Part shown: positions 12,501 through 21,808 of the stretch, piece by piece
Position numbering within the stretch: position 1 is the first letter of the stretch
Layout: each line of letters opens with the position of its first letter
NCBI GenBank assembly: GCA_022376515.1
Contig: WTXI01000228.1
Location: 1 to 59,135 of the forward strand
Origin: Lactifluus volemus
Lineage: Eukaryota > Basidiomycota > Agaricomycetes > Russulales > Russulaceae
Direction of reading: 5' to 3'
Length of the DNA stretch: 59,135 nt
Notes under the pieces: generated by a model
The model's input: the letters and a program-made list of their open reading frames with translations, nothing else
The model's database searches: none
What the model was told of the DNA's origin: nothing
Made by a program: the position numbers and the translations under genes

Positions 12501-13852
12501 TTAGGGTTCTAACTCCAATAGGTAGATCAATATAGTCTTTTCATTCACAGACTGAGACTTAGGGTTCTAACTCCAATACGGGCGTATGCAGTAAGAACAA
12601 GTGAGAGATACTATATCGATGGGGCGGCATACCAAGATACATTGTTGCTGGTATTGCCATCGACGTGAATATTTCTTCCTCCGTCGACTGTTCATTGAGC
12701 TCGGAAATCATGGAGGCAGCCACAGAAGGCTTAGCTGTCCCTGAGTCCTACAGTTTCCTGTTAAGAAAATTTTCCTTTCACAGAAAGGAGGGTTCGTGCC
12801 ATTTGTCTTTTCACTGTCTCATATGGGGCGTGAAGTGCGGTCTTAACATGTGGTACCCATTCTAATCGTGCTTCTTTCTTAAACCCAGCGCCAGGGAACC
12901 ACCAGGGCATATATACAACTGCAAAGTAAGTGCGTTATAAAAGGAATTTGAGGGCCTAATTTGAAATTAACGTACGGAAAGGAAATAAGTCGAATATTCG
13001 ACCACGTAGGGATCCAGCGATAATCGCGCCGACTGCCTTCTCAGCGGTTTCGACATTTTTGTCTCCGCGAGGCGCAATATCAATACCATATGCAATGGCA
13101 AGGATAATCTGCCCCGCCATACTAAGCAAATATCCATCAGTACACAAGTCGGTAGATTCACGCAGTCTCTGTTCTCACTGTCGCATGTGATGCACCAAGT
13201 CATCGGGTGTCACAAGCAGATTCCTGAGTAATTGGTGGGCACCTTTGAGTTCGATGGGGTGGAAATCCTGCGCCGCCTGTGCATTGAAGTACGAGTGAAA
13301 CGCCTTGCGCCAGTTGCGCCACCTCGAGCCATACTCGATGAGACCGAAGTTCCACTCCATGTTAATCCTACGCTATACATCAACACAGAACATTCCAGGG
13401 CAACACAGACGATGCCTTACAGTGTGGTCAGGCCGGGCATAGCAGGTCTGACTAGTTATGATTACGGCACTCGATGGCATGAAATGGAAGCCCGCACCTG
13501 TCGGAATAGATTGCTGACCGACCATCGAGGAGCTCATTCGCAGCCTTGGCAGAGTTCAGTACTATAATATGTGTACCAAACATCTTGGCATGTACAATGT
13601 CCGACCCTGAGGAGGATGGTTAAAGAAAAATTGGAGAGCGAGTGTGGCAGCCAAACCGAATTCCTTGCTCCATTTTCGAAAGGTTAACCACTCTTCACTT
13701 CTGGGCATGTCAAGCAGGTTTCCGATGATGGGGAGACCCTTGGGTCCTGGAGGAAGGGGGTAATTTGCCTTTTTTCGGCGTGAGACATTCAGAGCGACTA
13801 GACAAAGGCCAAGGACCACAGCCCATAAAGTCGTAGAAAGGTGCAAAGGCAT
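6580..13852 (-). CDS. cytochrome P450 monooxygenase, gene split by a copia element inside an intron
   Basis: Microsomal class-II P450 of the kind annotated in fungi as O-methylsterigmatocystin-oxidoreductase-like. The N-terminus (13852 leftwards) has a membrane anchor followed by the proline-rich hinge YPLPPGPKGLPIIGN. The helix-C WRNWRKAFH, the I-helix GAQDT, the K-helix EEALRWHP (ExxR), the PERF region and the heme loop FGYGRRICPGRF (Cys ligand) are all present. The stop TGA is at 6580-6582. Exons include a 27-nt one (13421-13447) and a 14-nt one (7484-7497) that carries GAQDT. The copia element 7509-12578 lies in the intron between 12633 and 7497. All host exons appear retained. One junction near 12775 (after the segment VKRQMA and before GTAKPS) has no donor I can place in phase, and the intron after PLGMP may use a GC donor. 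Expression therefore depends on removal of a roughly 5.1-kb intron; the gene could equally be silenced. Confidence 0.8.
7504..7508. repeat. target-site duplication, left copy (CGGGC)
   Basis: CGGGC directly precedes the 5' LTR and is repeated directly after the 3' LTR at 12579-12583. A 5-bp duplication is standard for LTR retrotransposons and marks the exact integration site. Confidence 0.9.
7509..7921 (+). repeat. 5' LTR (413 bp)
   Basis: Direct repeat of 12224-12578. The only substitution I found is A at 7574 against G at 12289. It is 58 bp longer than the 3' LTR because it holds two full copies plus a 23-nt partial of a tandem unit (7783-7840, 7841-7898, 7899-7921). It also holds a perfect 9-bp hairpin (7707-7715 with 7726-7734, CCTCAGTCT/AGACTGAGG). 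It should contain the element's promoter and polyadenylation signal. Confidence 0.95.
7783..7921 (+). repeat. 58-bp tandem repeat in the LTR (2.4 copies)
   Basis: The unit begins GACTTAGGGTTCTAACTCC and ends CACAGACTGA. Copies are at 7783-7840 and 7841-7898, plus a 23-nt remainder. The 3' LTR has only one full copy plus the same remainder (12498-12555, 12556-12578). Confidence 0.95.
8010..12216 (+). pseudogene. copia gag-pol polyprotein, broken by about six frame changes
   Basis: The gag part starts at 8010 and runs to a stop at 8724-8726. A zinc knuckle CxxCxxxxHxxxxC (8758-8799) follows in another frame. The protease has WIMDSGAS (Asp-Ser-Gly at 8992-9000). Integrase has the HHCC region (WHRRLGHL ... 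CEPCLKGK, about 9470-9600) and the D,D,E core (HSDLCG, RSDGGGEY, TPEHNGVAER). Reverse transcriptase carries LDVKSAYLNGDL and YVDD (11252-11263). RNase H has YVDADWASD and ends at the stop 12214-12216. Reading frame changes near 8700-8730, 9190, 9610-9640, 10685, 11205 and 11660. All domains keep their catalytic residues. The first change could in principle be a programmed gag-pol shift; the others cannot be. Confidence 0.9.
12224..12578 (+). repeat. 3' LTR (355 bp)
   Basis: Direct repeat of the 5' LTR, starting TGTTGGGAGCG after the polypurine tract and ending CCAATA at 12578. It lacks one 58-bp tandem unit compared with the 5' copy. The hairpin is conserved (12422-12430 with 12441-12449). 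Confidence 0.95.
12579..12583. repeat. target-site duplication, right copy (CGGGC)
   Basis: Matches 7504-7508. On the P450 strand this is GCCCG within the intron; the uninterrupted intron would be 60 nt long. Confidence 0.9.
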
Positions 13853-15004
13853 TTACAGGAGGATATGAAAGTCCCAGGTCGAGGCACTGGCAAGTGATGG
13901 GACTCTTGGGGAGATTTTGACAACATCGCAGATACATATCTATTCAAGCCTAATATTCGTGACCCAAATAGGGCGCCGCGATCAAATCTCAGACAAAGGA
14001 CCGAGATCATTCCTGCAGGCCGTTTTTAATATTACCGAGGCAAAAATTCTGACGCCGATTGGTCAGAGTTTGCCGACTCTTCCACTTCTGTGCTCCGGTT
14101 TTACCATTAACTTTTGCTTTTGATCCCCTTGGTTTTTCCTGTCTTGATTGCTGTGCTGTATTGTCATCGTGGTAATCGACGGACACAGACTCGGATGGCA
14201 GCTAGAGTTGGCTCAAGCTCTGCCCACGCGTCCTTGAAGCGACGTCGCTCTTTGAGCGCCAATATTGGGCCCTTGAGCTTCTGAGATTGATTGCCAGTCG
14301 GACCTTCAAATTCATCGCGAAACGGAGGTCTAATCGCGTCCCCCCGGGCCCCGGTACGGTACAGTGAGGCATATGACAGAATTCAGAATACGAGAACCGG
14401 ATTCAGGAAGTCATTACTGGCATTTTTGAGAGGAGTAGTGTACCAAAATTGGAAGAGAGCTGCTAGAGAAGAAGGAAGTATGGTCGTGGCCATGTGATGT
14501 ACGCTAGAGGTTCCAGGCTTGAAAGTTTCCAGTTCCTCAGATGCTCCGAGTCCACGGTCACGGTCCCCTTCAAAAGGACAATATTTCTTGACTGGCTTCT
14601 TGAAATACAATACACACACCTACCATCTTCTCCCGCGGGTGTAGATAGAACTTTGATGCAAAACTTGATTTGCACCGGGGAATTTGTACTAGGAGCAAGG
14701 TTCACTAAAGATAAGCTGAGTACCAATTGTGCTGTCAGGTGACAGTGCGAACCGCTGGTGTTGCAGTAGCGTACAGTAGCACCGTATTGGGCTAGCCGTA
14801 ATTGCGCCTTCTTGTCAAAATTGAAAGCCGGAGGAAATTGGTCAGGCCTAGTAATTGCAAGTGACTTCTGGGCAGCAAGCCGGGCAGTAACAATAAGGCT
14901 GATGGACTGTGCCGGTTTCTGCCAGTGGTCTCCTACCCGTCCTTAGTCTAAGCTCTGCAAGCAGACGCAATGGCTACATTCTATCCCACTATGGTAGTAA
15001 TCAG
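13853..15004. other. intergenic spacer with a repeated promoter-like fragment
   Basis: Upstream region of the P450 gene. It holds no recognisable coding exon. About 80 bases at 14290-14365 resemble 16737-16812 (shared cores: TTGCCArTCGGACCTT and AAATTCATCGC), which lies upstream of the ceramidase gene. Confidence 0.45.
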
Positions 15005-15091
15005 CCTCTGGTAGCTCAACTAGAAGAGCATGGGACTATAACAGTACATCTGGCCATCCCAAGGTTGCTGGTTCGACCCCAGTCCAGAGGA
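15005..15091 (+). tRNA. tRNA-Tyr-like gene with ATA anticodon and a 14-nt intron
   Basis: The cloverleaf folds fully. Acceptor stem CCTCTGG (15005-15011) pairs with CCAGAGG (15084-15090), discriminator A. The D stem is GCTC/GAGC, the anticodon stem TGGGA/TCCCA, and the T arm GCTGG-TTCGACC-CCAGT. The loop reads C-T-ATA-A, so the anticodon is ATA at 15038-15040. A 14-nt intron (15042-15055) sits one base 3' of the anticodon, as in eukaryotic tRNA-Tyr. C1-G72 is the tyrosine identity pair. The B box GGTTCGACCCC is perfect and a T5 terminator follows (15096-15100). The D loop reads AACTAGAA where GG is normal, which weakens the A box. Normal tRNA-Tyr has GTA, so two G-to-A changes are likely. It may be a variant gene or a pseudogene. 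Confidence 0.8.
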
Positions 15092-16901
15092 AATGTTTTT
15101 CTTACCATCAACACAAGCGAACCGTCTATGCGGCATATTTCTCTATATCAGCCACGGGAAGTAGTATTAACAATGTCACAATGAGTGTATGCTACATAAC
15201 AAGCAGGTGACTGCTTGCGCTCGGAAAGGAACCCCGAGGATTTCATCACGCACTGAGAGGTGAGGTATGTTTACCCGCGACAAGGTGGAGGCAGGCAAGT
15301 ACACTGCATGGTGAGAAGATGATGCATGCCGGTAGCCCTGCCTGTGCTTGCAACCGCGCGCACAGGGACATGTCGCCTACTTCCCTGCATGATCCTACTA
15401 GAAGGCCACATCATCACAGTTGCAGAGCATGTCACAGTGGTGTACATGCCCACCCATCTCGAGATTCGATGAATACCTTGACATGAAATGACATGACATG
15501 ACATGGTTGTGGGAGAGGGTCGTGCTATCAGCCTCTTGAATGCGAACTCTAGCCACTAGAGGAGGATGGGGCCAATTAGAGTCCGCAAAGAGGTCACGGC
15601 ATGAAACGTTGCCAAGGTGCAGCACAAGGCCAGACTTGGACTGGGATAAAGGAAAGTGTAACTGAGACCGCAGGAGTTCTTGAAAAACGAGACAAAGATT
15701 AGTCATGGGTCCATATCAACCACGGCAACTTCCCGAAGGCAGGGAAGCTTCAACCATGATCGCGATAAAAGCCCACACAAGTGGGGTGACCTAACTGAAT
15801 TTGACGCGTGGCGCCGGGAGGAAGAGTTCGCGTACTCAAGTGAGCTCATTGTTTCCCGTGTCGCTAAGGGCAAGAGCGGGCGCCGGCAGCGCCAGCGGCT
15901 TGGCTACGATTATTGTACCCTTTCCCCGCTGACACGCGGCAAATGTACATACCCCCTTTGAACGCGCACAGTTCCCCACCAGTTTTTGTGTTTATACCAG
16001 CGTGGGCACAATAAAAAAACACGTTGACTTTTTTTTTTTCTGACTTCAAAACTGGCACTTATAAACATTGTTCGCCAACTTTTTGGGATCATTTCCGTTT
16101 CGTATGCGAGCTTCGGACATCTCTAATCACTTGGTGCCTACGCCGCATCGAGCGGAGCTCGATTTGCTTCTCATCAATTTTGTTTCGCTTGCTCAATCCC
16201 GTTGAGCTTCCCTCATTAATACCTGCCGGACTTTTGTTCGTGAGGATTGGTGCATCTAGTCTGAGTTGTAGACACCAATTTTTTTTGGGTTCTTGAGCTT
16301 CGATACAATTATCACATTTTACACATATTTTCTGAAGATCGCCATCTACTGAGAACATAACATTGCAGATCTACTCTGGGGGTATAGTAATTTCAAGCCT
16401 AGATTACACAAAGATCAGCGTAAGAAGAGAAGTAAAAAAATCACTCCCGCGCATTCAAGCAACTCAATCCACAGTGCACAGACGATTCCAATCGCTTTAG
16501 ATCGAAAAACAGATCTCGCGCTTAGGGAGCTAACTTGATACAAATAAGCTATGCCAGATGCGGTATGTTGAATAACACATATTTGGCATAGTTTGTCTTT
16601 ACCAGCCCCAAATGTAAACAAACATTTTACGCAGACAGCGCGACAAAAATATCAAAAAAGACAAAAATAATCATCAAATCGGAACGTTCGGAACAATCCC
16701 ACGCTCAATAGCACGACAAATTTCCTGAGCGTTTGCTTCTTGCTTGCCAATCGGACCTTGAAATTCATCGCAAAACGGCCGGTCGCATCCCCTCGGTACT
16801 GTACTGTAGCTGCGCCCCCAGATTACGGAGACAAACACACGATCAAGATTCAAGACCGGGCTACGTACTGTTGTAGTACACTCTCCTAGATTTATCCCCT
16901 T
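15092..16901. other. intergenic spacer, no gene recognised
   Basis: No open frame on either strand shows a family motif. A short CATGA/ATGAC repeat lies at 15478-15502. Several poly-A/T tracts occur around 16010-16050 and 16430. The segment 16737-16812 is the second copy of the fragment noted at 14290-14365. Confidence 0.4.
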
Positions 16902-18145
16902 ATGAACTCGAACGTCCAAATGCATCATCGTTACCCGGGCTATTGGGGTCCCGTCACGGCCACTCTTGATTGGTGCGAAGTAAGGGCGTTTAATTTCCTC
17001 GTGTTCCCTAAGCCACACCTCATTCTTTCTCCCCCAAGGCAAATTACCAGTTCTCCCACTACGTGGCAGAAGTTTCCAACACATTCTCCAACGTCTTCTT
17101 CATCATCATATGTCTATTCGGTGTGCATTTTTCTAGGAAAGAGTCCCTACCTACTCGCGTGATCGTAGGGTTTGTTGTGCGTCCTCTACGTTCATCACTA
17201 CTACCCGTGGATGCTCAAACATCTTCTCTTTTGCGATTTCAGGGATGCGGGTTAGTTGGGCTGGGCAGCTTTTGGTTCCACGCAACGCTGCTATATGAAG
17301 CCCAACTCGCTGACGAGCTACCGATGATCTACGTAACCAGCTTTCTTCTGGCCATGCTTCTAGAAACGGAGCCTGGTTTTGGATTCCCCACTACTTACAG
17401 CAAGACCTTAGTTGCTGCCACCGTGGTATTCAACATCGTATTTACAGCCACCTAGTGAGTCTTCCCAGTTGCCTCTTGTCGGGAAATGCCGATGCCATGA
17501 TCCTACAGCTTGACGTATCGAAATCCTGTGTATCATCAATGCGTGTTTGCAACACTCATGATTTCGACGGTCCTACGCGAAGCTTATCTTCTTGTCTGGT
17601 TCGAAGCATCCAAGAATATCCCAGACAAGAAGAAGGCCGATATCATTCAGGTCTTGAGGACCGGTGCCTTCAGTTTCATCTTTGGATTTATCATCTGGAA
17701 TCTCGACAATATCTTTTGCGATTCTTGGACTCGAGTGAAGATGGCCGTCGGGTGGCCCATAGCGTTTCTCATGGAAGGTAAGAATACATCATTGGGATTA
17801 CCTGTTGCTTAACGCGATGTTCAGGTCACGCCTGGTGGCACGTATTTACGGTGAGAATCAGTTTATTTCCGTGTCATTTGCCTAACGTGTTTGTTGGGGC
17901 GCAGGGGATTGGAACTTTCTACTTGAACCAGGGTGTAGCTCGTACGTCTGTTGCCTTCCTGCCTTATTTCGTTCACTAACGGACCCCACAGTGCTGTAAG
18001 TTTACGTATGGATTCACACAATATGATGTAGCTTCTGACACCCATTAGGACGCTTTCGGTAAAAGACGATCACCACAGATACCGCTTGAAATATTGGCAT
18101 GGTCTCCCTTTAGTAATGCGCGCAAGTAAACCGGACAAGGAGTGA
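16902..18145 (+). CDS. alkaline ceramidase (YPC1/YDC1/ACER family)
   Basis: Integral membrane hydrolase of the ER that cleaves (phyto)ceramide to a sphingoid base and a fatty acid. The start MNSNVQMHH is followed by YPGYWGPVTATLDWCE, the family N-terminus; an in-frame ATG at 16920 is an alternative start. The next exon gives ANYQFSHYVAEVSNTFSN. The core GLVGLGSFWFHATLLYEAQ continues into LADELPMIY, containing the conserved Ser and His that bind the catalytic zinc. Later exons give IFGFIIWNLDNIFCD (the conserved Asp) and HAWWHVFTGIGTFY, which supplies the C-terminal histidines. At least four introns interrupt it, one just before HAWWH with very small exons after it. The stop is TGA at 18143-18145. 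All expected zinc-site residues are seen, so I judge it functional. Confidence 0.88.
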
Positions 18146-18266
18146 TTACCAAGGACATCCCTGTGTACCTACTATTCTAGACAGAGCAATATGTAAATAA
18201 AGAGATTGTTGTTCGGCGAATGTGTTCAACCAGGTAAAACAGCGAACAAATGACGAGGTGTAATTT

Positions 18267-19412
18267 TTATGCCTTGTCTGGTATTTCCCCTACGGTCCAT
18301 TTCACAAACTCTACCACTTCCAAGCCACCCGTATCCGTCCCATCTGTGTCAAGGACCAGCTCTTTCTGCTTAGCCCACCGGGCCAATCCGGCCTGGACCG
18401 TTTCACCCTCGAGTGCGTCTCCGAACATCATAAAGGGCTGGTTGTACAGAGCGTTTTCCTCTCCACGTATGGCTGGCGTGTCGAACCCGACTATCTGTCG
18501 AGCCAATGAGCGCTCAAGGCGCTCGAGTTCTTCGCGGAAGTCAAGGGTCCCAAGTAGCGGGGTCAAGCGAGGAGACTTGAGCGCGATGAGAGCAAGCGCG
18601 CCAATACGACCCTGAGTGGGCACGACACCACCATGCGTGTAAGACGTGACGCGCAAACCAAGGTCCCCACGCACGCGCGGGACTGGATCATGCGCGACCG
18701 TCAAAACGCGCTGCAACACGATATTCTCCCCAAGTTTCGCAATCGCATCTCTAATCGCGTTCCCAACCGTACCTCCTCCTCTCGACCCACCACCAACAAC
18801 CCCCTCCTCCTCTGAAGAAGGAGAAGAAGAAAGCAGTGGGGCGTCTAGGAATGGTTCGAGTGGGACGGCGTGACAGAGTCGTCGTCGTTGTTGCTGTTGC
18901 TGGGGATCTGGCTCTGCGAGAAACGCTGCAGTGTGTGCCACGTCGGCAACGAGACGTCCAAAGAGCGCGTTACGCGCTACAAAGTCCGTCTCGCAGTTGA
19001 GTTCGACGAGCGAGGCTCGAACGCCACCACCACCGCCGGGCGAACCTGTCCCACGCGAGAGGATCGACGCACCGATGAGGCCTTCACCGGCGGTACGGTG
19101 AGCGACTTTGGCGGCTTTTTGAGCACCCGAGACGGCGAGGTCGTTTTGGAGCCATTCGAGTGCGGCAGATACGTCGTTGTTCGATGCGGCTAGGGCCTCG
19201 CGGGCTTTTGTGATTGATACTTCTGTGAGTTTGCGTAGCTCTGCTACGAGTTTCAGAGGTGGTTTATCTGCGGTTGTGGAGTAGAGGCGAAAGGATGTAA
19301 ATATGGGTCGGGGTGTTCGCGCTCCAAACATTTTCGGGTCGGTCACCGGAAGGCCGGGGAAGGTACTACTAAATCGAGTCGGGTTAAGCCGAATCCGGTT
19401 TATCCGCGACAT
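18267..19412 (-). CDS. TSF1: mitochondrial translation elongation factor Ts (nuclear-encoded)
   Basis: EF-Ts recharges mitochondrial EF-Tu with GTP. The reading frame opens at 19541, but the methionine at 19412 gives MSRINRIRLNPTRFSSTF, an Arg/Ser/Thr-rich presequence suitable for import into mitochondria, so I chose that start (381 residues). The UBA-like N-terminal domain is KLVAELRKLTEVSITKAREA, followed by LEWLQNDLAVSGAQKAAKVA. The EF-Ts signature VELNCETDFVARN follows. The C-terminal part has insertions rich in Gln and Ser/Gly relative to bacterial EF-Ts. No intron is seen in the coding part. It is convergent with the ceramidase gene, with about 120 bases between the stops. Confidence 0.9.
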   Translation of the reverse strand: MSRINRIRLNPTRFSSTFPGLPVTDPKMFGARTPRPIFTSFRLYSTTADKPPLKLVAELRKLTEVSITKAREALAASNNDVSAALEWLQNDLAVSGAQKAAKVAHRTAGEGLIGASILSRGTGSPGGGGGVRASLVELNCETDFVARNALFGRLVADVAHTAAFLAEPDPQQQQQRRRLCHAVPLEPFLDAPLLSSSPSSEEEGVVGGGSRGGGTVGNAIRDAIAKLGENIVLQRVLTVAHDPVPRVRGDLGLRVTSYTHGGVVPTQGRIGALALIALKSPRLTPLLGTLDFREELERLERSLARQIVGFDTPAIRGEENALYNQPFMMFGDALEGETVQAGLARWAKQKELVLDTDGTDTGGLEVVEFVKWTVGEIPDKA

Positions 19413-19565
19413 GAACAACTGGTAATCCGCACAGACCCACAGCATACAATCTTTATTCGACCATGAACCAGCAAGCCCGGAATCCACATACAGTATCGTA
19501 CAAGGGCTAATACAGACACTTTGACCAACCAAAGACAACACAACTCAGTTCACCTGGCTCACAAT

Positions 19566-20377
19566 TACTCCATGTCATCTAGCTCGAGGACGATCATCAC
19601 CTTGACCTTACCAGAGCGGACGCTATCGGGATTTTGAAGGTACCGTCTGGCAAGCTGTCTGAGCTCTTCCCCACAGACATTCCCAGGCCGGGGGTACTGG
19701 GCCGGGGGTTCCCTGAGATTGAAAGGGGACTGTTGTGTTGTATGGTTGAGCTACAGGGCCAATAGTGAAACCATTTAGCATCTCTTGTGGCTACAGACCC
19801 AGTCAGACGGACTAATGGAGAGGGTGTGTAAGCACATACCTGGTCAGGCGGGACATAGTACTCTGGCCAAAGTGGACCAGGGCCGACCGAGCGATCGGAG
19901 ATGTATTGAGCGATCCCAGAAGGTGGGCCGTGGTGAGCGACGCTCTGGTTCTCTTGATATGCATACTGTGGCTGTTCCATTTCAGTATATCCCTTGGAAG
20001 AGGAAGCTATTGTAAGGAAAGGTAGCATTAAGGCAGATAAAGGAGCGATAACATACTGCAACCTGGAAATCATTGTATTGGAAAGGATTTCCAAAACCGG
20101 GATTCGTTGCGGTGTAGGTACCAGTGAGGGTTGCACCTGGCATATGCTCATTTGACAAGGGTTCATCACTGACTCGGACATGCCAGTGAGGCGTGACCTA
20201 GAGATGGTATACAACGATGAGCGGTTGAGACCAGAGGCAGCAACGTGGAGAGTTGACCGCAGTGGTTTGCACAGGTTTGTATTGATAAGCAGGGGTGCTG
20301 AGAATGTGTGGTTCACGTTGCATCTGGTGCGCACGATTTATGAGGGCGGGGAGTTCTTCGCAGGGGGACGATTGCAT
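19566..20377 (-). CDS. conserved basidiomycete hypothetical protein, possible frame break near its end
   Basis: I do not recognise a named family. A spliced model starts at 20377 (MQSSPCEELPALINRAHQMQ), joins across GT-AG introns to VTPHWHVRVSDEPLSNEHMP, then GYTEMEQPQYAYQENQ, then PQEMLNGFTIGPVAQPYN. It should end with CGEELRQLARRYLQNPDS and KVKVMIVLELDDME before TAA at 19566-19568. That C-terminus resembles other short agaricomycete proteins of unknown role. The last two segments are in different frames within about 15 bases (near 19670), too close for an intron. The gene may therefore carry a one-base indel, or I have missed a microexon. The body is rich in Pro, Gln and Tyr and lacks membrane segments. 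Confidence 0.5.
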
Positions 20378-20621
20378 TGAGGTGGGTCATGACAAGAGTA
20401 AGAAGACCTCATGTTTTAAAGGGAGGCTGGGACATATAAGGGCTCTGTCAAGGTGTAATTATCGTGATCTAGCGCGCATACCCTTACTGATATAGTCGTT
20501 TGTGAACATGTGAACCATCTGTGAGAAGAACCGTTTCCGAATCTTTGGTCAGTTTGGTGCCGTTGGGTTAAACCGCCCATTTTTAGTCAAATCCATTTTT
20601 GCATGTTTAGACTAGGGAGGG
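20378..20621. other. short spacer upstream of the hypothetical gene
   Basis: Likely promoter of the minus-strand gene ending at 19566. No other feature is visible. Confidence 0.3.
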
Positions 20622-20800
20622 CATATATGTATGGTGTCCCTGGGATTCCCCTTCACTGGGATCAAGCAAAGCACTATGCAGACCACGCACGATACCGACA
20701 TATCTCAATTTCTGAATATACATGGGGTCATCCCAAGGACTTAGACAGGCAGGGCGATGGGCTTCTCTGGTGGGGACGAGATTGAGTACATGATCGTTCT
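20622..20800 (+). pseudogene. fragment of glutamate-cysteine ligase, N-terminal exon only
   Basis: The translated segment GIPLHWDQAKHYADHAR, then DRQGDGLLW, then (after a frame slip) GDEIEYMIV matches the known N-terminus of fungal gamma-glutamylcysteine synthetase (GTPLxWxEAKxYADHVR ... LLWGDEVEYxVV). Nothing after GDEIEYMIV resembles the rest of that enzyme, which is usually over 600 residues. The region between has degraded (YRHISISEYTWGH where an HGIxQFL-type helix is expected). It is best read as a truncated duplicate of a gene located elsewhere. The family match is from memory of the consensus, without an alignment. Confidence 0.6.
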
Positions 20801-21808
20801 GGTGAGAGGTATTTCTATAACCACAACCATGTGCCTACTCGGTCCCTGTGGGAACAAGATTGGAACAGGAGGCGGAGGGAAGACAGGTACGCAGCGAGGC
20901 TGGCCCGGTCTCACTGGCATGCGTGCCTAATTATGGAAAATGAGCGAGTTGGAAATTGTATATTGGTAGCGGTGGCTGCAGAAGGCATTTCTAAAACCGC
21001 AACATGTGACTACGTGTCTTGGGCGGATATGGAGCTAACTGGCGTGGCGAAGTAAGCACAGGCATATACGGACAAAATGTGGCGGCGCGCCAGACTCCTT
21101 CTCAGAAAACAATCGTATCGCCTCCCTTCCCAATTCCGGACGGCAACAAGTCGCGGCCCCAATCCTTGGCCCCGAACAGTGTGGGAGTGCGTCATGCGGC
21201 CGGATCCCGCTGAGGTCACCACGAAACGCGTTTAAGCGCTTGTGCTCTGTCCTTGTCTTTTTTCTCTCTTTCTCCCTGTTTTTTTCACACAGGCGCAGTT
21301 TTTTTATCTCACCTCTTGTACAGTATGTGTGGATAATCTCTCACCTTCCCGGTCGTCAGATTCGACCTTTACATCAAACGGGGCGTGAGTTGCCCTTTCA
21401 CAGAATAGTACGACCTGCCATACCATAGTGATAACGCTTAGCACACTGAGTCTACGAGACGAGCGAGGGAAACTGCACAATCCTCCGCAGAGATAGAGAT
21501 ATCGAAATTTGTGAGGGGTGAGGGAGAGAAGCGTCACAGTGCAATCGAGCTTAGATACGAACACATAGTAGAGAGGCATGTGGCGGAGTGAAGGATAAAC
21601 CAATCTTCAATATACGATCTCGGTGAATGCCCCAAGTATTTCGAGACTTTTGCAGACCTTTATTAATAACGGGAAGAATAAAAGAGGATCTCGTCGAGTA
21701 GTGTATGTACAGATCGGATGGGTACGCTCTAGACGTCGCCCGGGTTTTCATTTGACCGCTGAGATCGTAGTTTCGACGCGCTACGCTGGGACTTACATCG
21801 AGAAAACT
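20801..21808. other. spacer with an imperfect internal duplication
   Basis: The phrase AGGTATTTCTATAACCACAA near 20810 recurs as AGGCATTTCTAAAACCGCAA near 20982, each followed by a similar ATGTG stretch. This suggests a decayed repeat about 170 bases long beside the ligase fragment. No coding feature is recognised. Confidence 0.35.

Larger units (their letters stand above)
7509..12578 (+). mobile_element. Ty1/copia-type LTR retrotransposon, complete in structure, 5,070 bp
   Basis: Two direct LTRs (7509-7921 and 12224-12578) flank a gag-pol region in the copia order: gag with zinc knuckle, aspartic protease, integrase, reverse transcriptase, RNase H. A polypurine tract GAGGGGG lies at 12215-12221, just before the 3' LTR and overlapping the pol stop. 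The LTRs start TGTTGG and end CCAATA, a slightly imperfect version of the usual TGTTGG...CCAACA ends. A 5-bp target duplication (CGGGC) flanks the element. I could not match the primer-binding site after 7921 to a particular tRNA. The element lies antisense to the P450 gene it interrupts. Only one substitution separates the shared LTR sequence, so the insertion is recent. Confidence 0.95.

Noticed and set aside
15478..15502. CATGA/ATGAC short tandem repeat as a CRISPR-like or regulatory array
   Set aside because: Only about four short units without spacers; a simple microsatellite.
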